Source of the DNA: Streptomyces netropsis
GTDB lineage: Bacteria; Actinomycetota; Actinomycetes; Streptomycetales; Streptomycetaceae
Assembly: GCF_014203545.1 (NCBI RefSeq)
Contig: NZ_JACHJG010000016.1
Location: 1-64,000, forward strand
DNA length: 64,000 nt
Direction: 5' to 3'
Every line of letters starts with the position of its first letter. The stretch's first letter is position 1. The notes under the pieces are model-generated. The model had not been told where the DNA came from. It ran no database searches and saw only the letters and a list, made by a program, of their open reading frames with translations. The translations under genes and the position numbers were made by a program. Positions 7,321 to 18,600 of the stretch are shown in pieces.

Positions 7321-8788
7321 CGTAACCGCGGTTGATCACATAGACGTTGCGCAGCACCGACGTGCCCTCCGCGGCCATCATGGCCAGCAGGACGACCACG
7401 GCGGGCCGCAGGGCCGGCGGGCACATCATCTCGGCCGAGCGCCAGCGGGTCGGGCCCTCGACGAGGACACGGTGCGGGTCGAGGAGCTTGACGTCGGCGC
7501 CGAGGCGGTTGAGGTCGGTGAGGTAGATGGCGCGGTTGTCGTAGACCCAGTCGTGGATGAGGCTCTGGCCCTGGGCGGTGGCGGCGATGGCCGCGAAGAA
7601 GGGGACGTTGTCGATGTTCAGGCCCGGGAACGGCATCGGGTGGATCTTGTCGATCGGCGCGCGCAGCTTGGAGGGCCGCACCGTCAGGTCCAGCAGCCGG
7701 GTGCGGCCGTTGTCCGCCGGGTACTCCGGGCTGCGCTCGTGGTCGAGGCCCATCTCCTCGAGGACGGCCAGCTCGATCTCGAGGAACTCGATCGGCACGC
7801 GGCGGATCGTCAGCTCCGACTCCGTCACGACGGCGGCGGCGAGCAGGCTCATCGCCTCGACCGGGTCCTCGGAGGGGGCGTAGTCGACGTCGCGGTCGAT
7901 GGTGGCCACGCCGTGCACGGTGAGGGTCGTGGTGCCGATGCCCTCGACGCGCACGCCCAGCTCCTCCAGGAAGAAGCAGAGGTCCTGGACCATGTAGTTG
8001 GAGCTGGCGTTGCGGATGACGGTGACGCCCTCGTGGCGGGCGGCGGCCAGCAGGGCGTTCTCGGTGACGGTGTCGCCGCGCTCGGTCAGCACGATCGCCC
8101 GGGTGGGTGCGACCGAACGGTCGACCTGCGCGTGGTACGTACCGTCGGTGGCCGTGATCTCCAGGCCGAAGTGGCGCAGGGCCGTCATGTGCGGCTGGAC
8201 GGTCCGGGTGCCGAGGTCGCAGCCGCCGGCGTAGGGGATCTTGAAGTGGTCCATGCGGTGCAGCAGCGGACCGAGGAACATGATGACGCTGCGGGTGCGG
8301 CGGGCGGCCTCGGTGTCCATCGCGGCCAGGTCCAGCTCGGCGGGCGGCACGATCTCGAGGTCGTTGCCGTCGTTGATCCAGCGGGCCCTGACGCCGATGC
8401 TGCCGAGCACCTCGAGGATCCGGTAGACCTCCTCGATGCGGGCGACGCGACGCAGTGTCGTACGGCCGGCGTTGAGGAGGGTCGCGCACAGCAGGGCCAC
8501 GCAGGCGTTCTTGCTGGTCTTGACGTCGATGGCGCCGGAGAGCGGACGTCCGCCGACGACCCTCAGATGCATGGGCCCGGCGTAGCCGAGAGAGACGATC
8601 TCGCTGTCCAGCGCCTCACCGATGCGGGCGATCATATCAAGGCTGATGTTCTGATTTCCCCGCTCGATGCGGTTGACCGCGCTCTGACTGGTCCCGAGGG
8701 CGTCGGCGAGCTGCGACTGCGTCCAGCCTCGGTGCTGACGGGCGTCACGGATGAGCTTGCCGATGCGGGCGAGGTAGGCGTCTGTCAT
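7259..8788 (-). CDS. murA: UDP-GlcNAc 1-carboxyvinyltransferase paralogue with N-terminal XRE helix-turn-helix
   Basis: MurA transfers enolpyruvate from PEP to UDP-GlcNAc, the first committed step of peptidoglycan synthesis. This 509-residue version has an extra N-terminal XRE-type HTH (about residues 7-62, with GWTQSQLADALGTSQSAVNR) before the two-lobed EPT domain. Key residues remain: K93-N94 of the KN motif and the PEP/fosfomycin-binding cysteine C190 in AGGCDLGTR. An active enzyme that also binds DNA is therefore plausible. The ATG appears leaderless: a TACCGT -10 box ends 7 bases before it, with no ribosome site. Two palindromes at the start codon suggest autoregulation. It corresponds to the second murA of Streptomyces, next to aconitase. 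Confidence 0.88.
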   Translation of the reverse strand: MTDAYLARIGKLIRDARQHRGWTQSQLADALGTSQSAVNRIERGNQNISLDMIARIGEALDSEIVSLGYAGPMHLRVVGGRPLSGAIDVKTSKNACVALLCATLLNAGRTTLRRVARIEEVYRILEVLGSIGVRARWINDGNDLEIVPPAELDLAAMDTEAARRTRSVIMFLGPLLHRMDHFKIPYAGGCDLGTRTVQPHMTALRHFGLEITATDGTYHAQVDRSVAPTRAIVLTERGDTVTENALLAAARHEGVTVIRNASSNYMVQDLCFFLEELGVRVEGIGTTTLTVHGVATIDRDVDYAPSEDPVEAMSLLAAAVVTESELTIRRVPIEFLEIELAVLEEMGLDHERSPEYPADNGRTRLLDLTVRPSKLRAPIDKIHPMPFPGLNIDNVPFFAAIAATAQGQSLIHDWVYDNRAIYLTDLNRLGADVKLLDPHRVLVEGPTRWRSAEMMCPPALRPAVVVLLAMMAAEGTSVLRNVYVINRGYEDLAERLNSIGAQIEIFRDI

Positions 8789-8816
8789 GAGACAGACGGT
8801 ATCTCAGATATGAGAT
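8779..8816. promoter_or_regulatory. Twin palindromes over the start of the HTH-murA gene
   Basis: CGTCTGTC-ATGA-GACAGACG (8779-8798) is a perfect 8-bp inverted repeat spanning the start codon. ATCTCA-GATA-TGAGAT (8801-8816) lies directly upstream. Both overlap the deduced -10 region, so binding there would block transcription. The XRE domain of the encoded protein is the obvious candidate ligand (inference). Confidence 0.5.
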
Positions 8817-8875
8817 CCCTTCCCCATTGATCATTGTTCTATTACTATGCAAACAACTGAAAGGGGGGCGTGCAC

Positions 8876-9871
8876 ATGACCCTGAACGCGCCCGTACGTC
8901 CCGCGGCGATCCGGCGCCGCCCCTTCGTCGTGGCGTCGCCCTACCTTCTCGGCGCCGCCGCGTTCCTCACGGTCTTCCTCGGCTGCCGGGACCGGCTGCC
9001 CGATCCCGTGGCCACCCACTTCACCGGCGCCGGCCGCGCCGACGGCTTCACCGCGCTCGGTGTCTTCCCCTATGCGGCCCTCGGCCTGCTGCTCGTACCG
9101 GCCGCCCTCTTCGTCTGGTTCGCCTGGGCGGAGGACGGCAGACGCGTGAACGGGCGGGCACTCGTCGCCGTCGCCTACGGTGTGGCGGGGTTCGGCGGCT
9201 TCCTGCTCACCGACCTCGTCGTCGCCAACGCGCGGGCCGCCTCCGCCGAACAGGCCCGGCTCGGCCCCTGGCAACTTGCCGCGGCCCTGGTCGCCGCCGC
9301 CGTGGCCGCCGCCCTCGGCCTGCTCCTCGCCGGCCGGAGCGCGCCGGCCGTGTCCGGGTCGCCCGCCGACCCGGGCTCCGCGCCCCGCCTCCCCCTCCGC
9401 GAGGGGGAGAGCGTGACGTGGACGCGGACCGTCGGCTCCCGCGCCGTCTTCGCCTGCGGGCCCGCGCTCCTCGCACTGGGCGTACTGGTCGCGCTCGTCG
9501 CGGACTGGGGCTCGGCCCTCACCCTGCTCGTCCCGGGCGCGCTGCTGCCCGTCATGTCCGGCGCGCGTATCACGGTCGACCGGCACGGGCTGACCGCCAC
9601 CGCGCCCTGGCTGCCGCGGCCCCGGCTGCGCGTCCCGCTCGCCCGCATCGAGGAGGCGACCGCCCGCGACATCAGCGCCCTGAAGGACATGGGCGGTTGG
9701 GGCTACCGCGTCCACCCGGGCCGCAGCGGGCTCGTGCTGCGCTCGGGCGAGGCGATCGTGGCCCGGCTGACGACCGGCAGCGAATTCGTGATCACCGTCG
9801 ACGACGCGGCCACGGCCGCCGCCCTGCTCAACGCGCTGGTCGCCCGCGACCGCGCGCACCACGGGGGATGA
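8876..9871 (+). CDS. DUF1648 domain membrane protein
   Basis: A membrane protein of about 331 residues with five or so hydrophobic segments. The N-terminal DUF1648 motif is visible as LPDPVATHFTGAGRADGF, just after the first membrane segment. The C-terminal 120 residues look like a PH-like soluble domain (ARITVDRHGLTATAPWL, then RIEEATARDI). The ATG at 8876 is chosen because GAAAGGGGGG at 8859-8868 is well spaced for it; a GTG two codons earlier is too close. It is followed after one base by a GntR regulator, a pairing usual for DUF1648 genes. Molecular function is unknown. Confidence 0.8.
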   Translation: MTLNAPVRPAAIRRRPFVVASPYLLGAAAFLTVFLGCRDRLPDPVATHFTGAGRADGFTALGVFPYAALGLLLVPAALFVWFAWAEDGRRVNGRALVAVAYGVAGFGGFLLTDLVVANARAASAEQARLGPWQLAAALVAAAVAAALGLLLAGRSAPAVSGSPADPGSAPRLPLREGESVTWTRTVGSRAVFACGPALLALGVLVALVADWGSALTLLVPGALLPVMSGARITVDRHGLTATAPWLPRPRLRVPLARIEEATARDISALKDMGGWGYRVHPGRSGLVLRSGEAIVARLTTGSEFVITVDDAATAAALLNALVARDRAHHGG

Positions 9872-9872
9872 C

Positions 9873-10235
9873 GTGCTGATCCGACTCGACCCCGCCTCCC
9901 CGCTGCCGCTCGGCGACCAGATCGCCGCCGCCGTCCGCGGAGCCATCGCCGACGGCGCCGTCCGCCCCGGCGAACGCCTCCCCGCCGCCCGCGCGCTCGC
10001 CGACTCCCTCGGCGTGAACGTCCACACCGTGCTCCGTGGCTACCAGCGCCTGCGCGAGGAGGACCTCATCGAGCTCCGCCGCGGCCGCGGGGCGGTGGTC
10101 ACCGGCGACGACACCTCCCCGGGCCGCGCCCGCCTCGTCGAGGGCGTCCGCCACCTGATCGCGGAGGCCCGCACCCTCGGACTCTCCGACGAGGAGGTCC
10201 TGTCCCTGGTCAGGACGGGGCTGGCGGGGCGGTGA
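9873..10235 (+). CDS. GntR family regulator, YtrA subfamily
   Basis: A 120-residue regulator with an N-terminal winged HTH (residues 8-75; PLPLGDQIAAAVRGAIADG, then the GERLPAARALADSLGVNVHTVLRGYQ region) and a short helical C-terminal dimerisation tail typical of the YtrA group, which has no large effector domain. It is cotranscribed with the DUF1648 membrane protein, as YtrA regulators are with the transport or membrane genes they repress. Inverted TTGTT/AACAA at 8834-8856 upstream of the pair is a possible operator. Confidence 0.85.
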   Translation: MLIRLDPASPLPLGDQIAAAVRGAIADGAVRPGERLPAARALADSLGVNVHTVLRGYQRLREEDLIELRRGRGAVVTGDDTSPGRARLVEGVRHLIAEARTLGLSDEEVLSLVRTGLAGR

Positions 10236-10364
10236 ATGGGTCCGCAGTCCTGGAGATCGCAGCTCCGGCGGCCGCCGAGCCCCCCGCGTCGAACCGGTCG
10301 CCCTCGGGTGAGGGCCACGCACGGCCTATCAGGGCATGACCGTGCCGCAGCGATGTACTAGAGT

Positions 10365-10443
10365 TATCTCGACATCGAGATATCTGCCGAGAGGCGTACC
10401 GCTGCCGCGCCAGTAAGGCATACCTAACTTAGGTTCACCTTAA
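10365..10443 (+). promoter_or_regulatory. Candidate operators upstream of aconitase: 18-bp palindrome and DtxR-like iron boxes
   Basis: TATCTCGA-CA-TCGAGATA (10365-10382) is a perfect inverted repeat. About 30 bp downstream, two overlapping stretches read like DtxR/DmdR1 iron boxes: TTAGGTATGCCTTA on the minus strand (10414-10427) and TTAGGTTCACCTTAA on the plus strand (10429-10443). Iron control of a 4Fe-4S enzyme would make sense. The protein that reads the first palindrome is unknown. Confidence 0.5.
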
Positions 10444-10513
10444 CGGATCGGCGTGGAGCTGTGACGGCAGGATGGCCGTGGTACGCGCGAATTCATGCAT
10501 GAAGGAGACTGTC

Positions 10514-13231
<2,718 letters not shown>

Positions 13232-13254
13232 GCGGTACCGGTAGGGCGTTCACA

Positions 13255-13287
13255 GGGCCGCACCCCGTTTCGTACGGGGTGCGGCCC
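13255..13287 (+). terminator. Terminator of acnA
   Basis: A perfect 14-bp stem (13255-13268 with 13274-13287) and a 5-base loop begin 24 bp after the acnA stop codon. Confidence 0.8.
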
Positions 13288-13448
13288 TTCGCCATGTTCC
13301 GGGCGGACGTTCACCTCTCCACTCTCACGGGGCATTCCCCAACACGTCCGGGTGATCAGGAGGTTGAGGATGTGTCGGGCATTCCCCCGCGGGCTACGCT
13401 CCCTGCCGGGACGATGCGACGCCGTCGTTCCAGAGGGAGGGGCAAGCG

Positions 13449-13724
13449 ATGGGATCCGCCGTTACCTTCGGGGAACTCGGCCGGCTTTGCGGTGAGGAGC
13501 TTCCTCCGCGGATCGCGCTTTCGAGTCTGTTGTCGGCAGGCGCCACGGCCGCCGATCCCGTGTATCCGACGCTCGTGAGAACGGAGCACGGAACGACGGT
13601 GGCCTATGCCTGTCAATACCGGCAGGACGCGGGCAGTCCTGGCCTTCTCGTCGCGCTGGGGCTGGCTCCCAGCTCTCCCGGGCACAGCACCACCTGTATT
13701 CCTGCGGCTGTCTCAAGCCGCTGA
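13449..13724 (+). CDS. Small peptide A, putative RiPP-type precursor (91 aa)
   Basis: This small protein is a paralogue of the next gene. The first 21 residues align without gaps to it, sharing a leader-like motif FxELxxxxGExLPxR. The last 45 residues (47-91) also align without gaps, sharing HGTTxxxACQ, GxPGLLxxLGL and TCxPAAVSS. Its cysteines are C14, C55 and C83; the last two have exactly the same 28-residue spacing as in the partner. The middle part differs. There is no signal peptide or membrane segment. A purine-rich ribosome site (GAGGGAGGGG) precedes the ATG. With the RRE/M50 protease downstream, it is read as a precursor of a modified or processed peptide (inference). Confidence 0.7.
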   Translation: MGSAVTFGELGRLCGEELPPRIALSSLLSAGATAADPVYPTLVRTEHGTTVAYACQYRQDAGSPGLLVALGLAPSSPGHSTTCIPAAVSSR

Positions 13725-13748
13725 CCGCTTTCGAGAAGGGGTACGGAA

Positions 13749-14087
13749 ATGGACAACGCCATCAGCTTCGAGGAACTCGACAAGGTCGCGGGCGAGGTAC
13801 TGCCGGAGCGGACCGTCATGGGCATCGTGGCCACTCCGCTCGGCTTCGGTGACCCCCACGGCGACGGCGGCGCCGCCGGCGCCGGCAGCTCCAGCAGCAG
13901 CTCCGCCACGGCCTCGGGCGGCGGCGTGTACGCCCCCGCTCCCAGCGACCACGGCACCACGATCCTGTCGGCCTGCCAGTCCGTGGACCGGCAGGGGACC
14001 CCGGGTCTGCTCGGTTCGCTGGGCCTGCCGTCCACGAACCCGACCACCACCCTGACCTGCACCCCTGCGGCCGTCTCGAGCCACTGA
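13749..14087 (+). CDS. Small peptide B, putative RiPP-type precursor (112 aa)
   Basis: The second paralogue starts 24 bp after the first and has its own ribosome site (GAGAAGGGG). Leader-like part: residues 4-21 (AISFEELDKVAGEVLPER). A 37-residue low-complexity Gly/Ser/Ala spacer follows, including six serines in a row. The conserved C-terminal part (68-112) has C76 and C104 and ends TCTPAAVSSH. By hand count 24 of 45 residues are identical to peptide A there. Conserved Thr, Ser and Cys in the tail could undergo dehydration or thioether or disulfide formation, but no modifying enzyme is encoded next to it. Confidence 0.7.
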   Translation: MDNAISFEELDKVAGEVLPERTVMGIVATPLGFGDPHGDGGAAGAGSSSSSSATASGGGVYAPAPSDHGTTILSACQSVDRQGTPGLLGSLGLPSTNPTTTLTCTPAAVSSH

Positions 14088-14113
14088 TCGCGTAGCGGCA
14101 CGCCGTAACGCCC

Positions 14114-14145
14114 GGGGAAGGGCCGGAGTCGTCCGGCCCTTCCCC
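14114..14145 (+). terminator. Hairpin between peptide genes and protease gene
   Basis: A perfect 14-bp stem (14114-14127 with 14132-14145) closed by a GTCG loop lies 26 bp after peptide B and 44 bp before the protease start. As in RiPP operons, it may end most transcripts after the precursors and let a minority read through to the enzyme. Confidence 0.65.
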
Positions 14146-14189
14146 GCCACTTCGCAGGCAGTCCGCCGGTCACCTCACGGAGAGCGCCC

Positions 14190-15476
14190 ATGGCACAGGA
14201 ACCCACGCTGGTGGCCGGCATGGAACTGGTCGGCGAGTTCGAGGGCTCCGGGTATCGGGAGCCGCCCCACCTGGTCTGCCGCCCCGACGGACAGATCGTT
14301 CGGCTGCCGGCCCTGCTCTACCAGGTCGTCCGAGCGCTGAACGGCCGGAGCCGGGAGCATTCCGGAGGGGCACCGGTCATGGCGCGGGTGGCCGACGAAC
14401 TCCGCCGGGAAACGGACCGGGAGTTCACCACCGAGCACGTCGCCTTCCTCATCGACAAGAAGCTCGCCCCTCTCGGCATCACCACCTACAGCGACGGTTC
14501 GCCGCCTCCCCCCACCCCCAAGAGCGACCCGTTCCTCTCCTTCCGGTTCCGGGTGGCGGTGCTGCCGGAGCACGTCACCTGGTTCCTCTCCGGCCTCTTC
14601 GCCTGGCTGTTCCGCCCCCTGCTGGTGCTCGGTGCCCTCGCGGTGTTCGTGGCCGGCGAGGTATGGCTGTGGTCGACGCAGGACACCGGTGCCGCCCTGC
14701 GGACGGTGCTCTCCTCCCCGGCCGGCGTGCTGCTCGTCGTCCTCCTGGCCATCGCCTCGTGCGTGTTCCATGAAATGGGCCATGGCGCGGCGTGCCGTTA
14801 CGGAGGTGCGCGGCCCGGCGCCATGGGATGCGGCATCTACGTCGTGTGGCCCGCCTTCTACACCGACATCACCAACTCCTATCGGCTGGGCCGCGCGGGC
14901 CGCATCCGGGCCGACCTCGGTGGCGTCTACTTCAATGCCCTTTTCGTTCTGGGCCTGCTCGCGCTGTACGTGTCGACCGGCTCCCCGCTTCTCCTGGTGG
15001 CGATCCTCTCCGTCCACCTGGAAATGTTTCAGCAGCTTCTTCCCACGCTGCGGTTCGACGGCTACTACATCGTCGCGGACCTGACCGGCATTCCCGACCT
15101 CTTCAAGTACATCGCGCCGATTCTCAAGAGGGTCGTGCTCCGGCGACCGCAGGACGAGCGGCTCCGAGCCCTCAAACGATGGCCGCAAATCGTGGTCGCG
15201 GTATGGGTCGTGTTCCTGGTGCCGGCGCTCGTTCTTCAGCTGGGCATGGTGCTCGCCAATATGCCCCGACTGCTCCAGGCCGACTGGCGGACCGTCAATT
15301 CGCTGGTGGAGAACGCCGGAACGTCCGGCAATCAGGTCCTCGGCATGGTCGCGGCGTGTCTCCAGATCCTCTTGCTCACGCTTCCCGTGGTCGGGCTGGT
15401 GCTGGTACTCGGGCGACCGGTGCGTTCCCTCGTACGCGTCGTCCGGCGCCGGGTGAGCCGCGGCGCTCCCGTGTGA
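14190..15476 (+). CDS. Membrane M50-type zinc metalloprotease with PqqD/RRE-like N-terminus
   Basis: The 428-residue protein begins with about 95 residues resembling the PqqD-like RiPP recognition element (LVCRPDGQIVRLPALLYQVVR, then a helix pair ending FLIDKKLAPLGI). About six membrane segments follow. The site-2-protease zinc motif is H194-E195-MG-H198 (FHEMGHG), and the third ligand motif is LRFDGYY with D290. These features fit the putative peptide zinc metalloprotease family found beside RiPP and bacteriocin genes, which removes leaders or acts in export or immunity. It follows two small peptide genes across a hairpin and is probably their processing partner. It converges with the mannosidase gene. 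Confidence 0.8.
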   Translation: MAQEPTLVAGMELVGEFEGSGYREPPHLVCRPDGQIVRLPALLYQVVRALNGRSREHSGGAPVMARVADELRRETDREFTTEHVAFLIDKKLAPLGITTYSDGSPPPPTPKSDPFLSFRFRVAVLPEHVTWFLSGLFAWLFRPLLVLGALAVFVAGEVWLWSTQDTGAALRTVLSSPAGVLLVVLLAIASCVFHEMGHGAACRYGGARPGAMGCGIYVVWPAFYTDITNSYRLGRAGRIRADLGGVYFNALFVLGLLALYVSTGSPLLLVAILSVHLEMFQQLLPTLRFDGYYIVADLTGIPDLFKYIAPILKRVVLRRPQDERLRALKRWPQIVVAVWVVFLVPALVLQLGMVLANMPRLLQADWRTVNSLVENAGTSGNQVLGMVAACLQILLLTLPVVGLVLVLGRPVRSLVRVVRRRVSRGAPV

Positions 15477-15487
15477 GGGCAGCAGAA

Positions 15488-15519
15488 AGGGCCGCACCCC
15501 CGTCCGGGAGCGCGGCCCT
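15488..15519. terminator. Bidirectional hairpin between the M50 protease and the mannosidase
   Basis: AGGGCCGC (15488-15495) pairs with GCGGCCCT (15512-15519), with an inner CCCG/CGGG pairing. The flanking genes converge, so it can serve both. Confidence 0.55.
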
Positions 15520-15611
15520 CACCTCAGGTCAGAACATCAGGTGGTACTGGTGGTCGCTCCGGCCCGCGATCCGGGTGAGCCGGCCCGAGCCGGGACCGGC
15601 CTTCCTGCCCA

Positions 15612-18600
15612 TCACTTTGTCGGCACCCCCAGCAGCTCCACCTCGGCCAGCCTGACCTCGCCGTTCGCGCTCTCCAGGCGGTAGTGGCGGTACCGGCCGG
15701 GAGCCCGGACGGAGAAGACCCGGGTCTGCCGGTCCCAGGCGAAGGACTCGCCCGCGCGCCGGTCGACCTGGGTCCATTCCTCGCCGTCCGTCGACCCCTT
15801 GAGCACCCAGCCTTCCGGGGCCCTCGCCCGGTCGGCCGAGGTCAGCGTGTAGGAGGTCACCCGGGACCCGGCCGGCACCCGCAGGGAGGCGGTGGTGAAG
15901 GACGTGTCCGTGGCGGAGGTGTCGTCCGTCAGTGCCGAACCGCTCGACGTGGTCAGATCGGCGGCGGGGGCGGGCACCTTGTCGTCGCGGCTGATGGACG
16001 ACGGTCCCGCGTCCTTGCCGCTGCCCCACGTGGAGGGCTTCGGCCCCATGGTGAACTCCAGCGTCGCTCCGTTCGCGAGCACGGAGTGCGGGAGCGCGGT
16101 GGAGTCCCACGCCTTGCCGTCGACCCGCAGGCCCTGGACGTACACGTCGCGGGCGCTGTTGCCCGGGGCCTTCACCACCAGGTCGCGGCCGTTCTCCAGA
16201 TGGACCGTGGCCTTGGTGAAGAGCGGCGAGCCGACCGCGTACTCACCGGCGCCCATCACCAGCGGGTAGAAGCCGAGCGCGCTGAAGACGTACCAGGCCG
16301 ACATCTCGCCGTTGTCCTCGTCGCCCGGATAGCCCTGGCCGATCTCGCTGCCGAGATAGAGCCGGGACATGGCCTCGCGGACCTTGGCCTGCGTCTTCCA
16401 CGGCTGGCCCGCCGCGTCGTAGGTGTAGGCGATGTGGTGGGAGACCTGGTTGCTGTGGCCGTACATGCCCATGCGGACGTCCCGGGCCTCGGTCATCTCG
16501 TGGATGACGCCGCCGTACGAGCCGGCGAACTCCGGCGCCCCCGTCTCGGGCGTGGCGAAGTAGGCGTCCAGCTTCTTCGCCAGGCCGCTCCGGCCGCCGT
16601 AGAGGGCGGCCAGGCCCCTGGTGTCCTGCGGGGCGGTGAAGGCGAAGTTCCAGCCGTTGGTCTCGGTGTAGTCGTGGCCCCAGACGCGCGGGTCGTAGTC
16701 GTCGGGCGACAGCCGCCAGGAGCCGTTCGCGTCCTTGCCCTGGAAGAAGCCGACGTTGGTGTCGAAGAGCTTCACGTAGTTCTGGGCGCGGCCCAGGAAG
16801 TAGGCGGCCTCCTCCTTGTAGCGGGCCCGGTGGGTCTTGGCGTAGAGCGCCTCGCCCATCTTCGCGAGCCCGAAGTCGTTGAGGTAGCCCTCCAGCGCCC
16901 AGGACACGCCCTCGCGGGTCTTCGTGCTCGTGTAGCCGAGGAAGACGGAGGTGTTCATGCCCTTGCGGCCGACACCGGGGTGGGTCGGCGCCACCGTCGC
17001 GTTCTTGAGCGCGGCCTCGTACGCCGCCTCGGCGTCGAGGCCCACGCCCTTGACGTAGGCGTCGGCGAAGGCGACGTCCGAGCTGGTGCCGGTCATCAGG
17101 TCGGCATAGCCGGGGGCGGACCAGCGGGAGGTCCAGCCGCCGTCCTTGTACTGCTGGACGAATCCGTCGACCAGCTTCGCGGCGCTCTTGGGCGTCAGCA
17201 GGGAATAGGCGGGCCAGGTGGTGCGGTAGGTGTCCCAGAAACCGTTGTTGACGTACACCTCGCCGTTGACGATCTTCGCGCCGGTGCGGGTCGGGGTGTT
17301 CTTACCGGCCGCGGGGGAGAAGGGGCTGGCGTAGCGGGGGCGCGGCCGGGCCCTGGTGCCGGTGTTCTCGAAGGCGGAGTTGGGATACAGGTACATCCGG
17401 TAGAGGTTGGAGTAGAGAGTGGTGAGCTGGTCGCGGCTCGCGCCCTCGACCTCGACGCGGCCGAGGATCGCCTCCCAGGCGGCGCGGGCGCGGTCGCGGA
17501 CCCCGCTGAAGGAGGAGCCGGCCGGGATCTCCTGTTCGAGGTTGGCCTTCGCCTGGTCGACGCCGATCAGGGAGGTCGCCAGGCGCAGCGTCACGGCCTT
17601 GTCCTTGCCGGGCCTGAAGCGGAGATAGCCGGTGACGTTGCTGCCCGCTCCGCCGCGGGGGCGGCCGCTCGCGGTCACGGGTGCGTCGAAGACGCCGTAG
17701 ACGAAGAGCCGCCCGGCGCCGGTGGACAGCCCGCTCCTGACGTCGGAGTAGCCGGTGACGACACCGCGGCCGGGATCGAGCGTCAGACCGCCTTGCTTGG
17801 TGACGTTGTCAAGGATGACACCGGCGTTCTCCCCCGGAAAGGTGAACCGCATCATCGCCGCGTGGTCGCTGGGGGTGATCTCGGCCTTGAGGCCGTTGTC
17901 GAAGGTGACGCCGTAATAGTGCGGCCTGGCCGTCTCGTTGGCGTGCCGGAAGGGCAGGGCGCGGGCCGTGCGGGAGGCGTCGGGGGTCCCGGCGGCGGTC
18001 GAGGGCATCACCTGGAAGGTCTGCCGGTCCCCCATCCAGGGGCTCGGCTCGTGGCTGGCGCTGAAGGCCTGGATGGTGGGGCGGTTGTCTGCGTTGTTGG
18101 TGGCGGCGTACTGGTAGAGCCAGGTCGTGGAGGCCGCGTTGGTCACGGGGGTCCAGAAATTGAAGCCATGGGGTACGGCGGTGGCGGGGAAGGTGTTGCC
18201 CCGCGAGAAATTCGAGCTGGAATGGGTGCCGCGCGTGGTGACGGCGTAATCCGCCAGATGGGCCTGTGGTTTCTCGGCCGGGGCGGGCGCGAGCGTGATG
18301 TCGTCGACCCAGCCGCGGAATTTGGCGGGCCCCACCGGCGAGTCGTACGCGACGAGCACCCGGTCGACGGTCTTGCCCGCGGCGACCGCGCCGATCAGTG
18401 CGGTCTTGTTGTTCCACTGGTTGACGTACAGCGTCTTGGAATCGGCCTGCCCCCGCGGGGTCAGCCGTGCGCCGTGCTGGTCGACGGCGCCGAGGTCGCT
18501 GAGATAGGTACCGTCGGTGAAGGCGAGGTCGAGCGAGACGTGGGTGGCGGGGTAGCGGGCATCCGCCTCCGGCATCGAGGGGAAGACCTTGTACGCCAAT

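Noticed and set aside
7140..7330. tRNA gene as attachment site at the element end
   Set aside because: No cloverleaf or CCA-proximal T-loop sequence (GGTTCGA-type) was seen here; only the int and murA ends are present.
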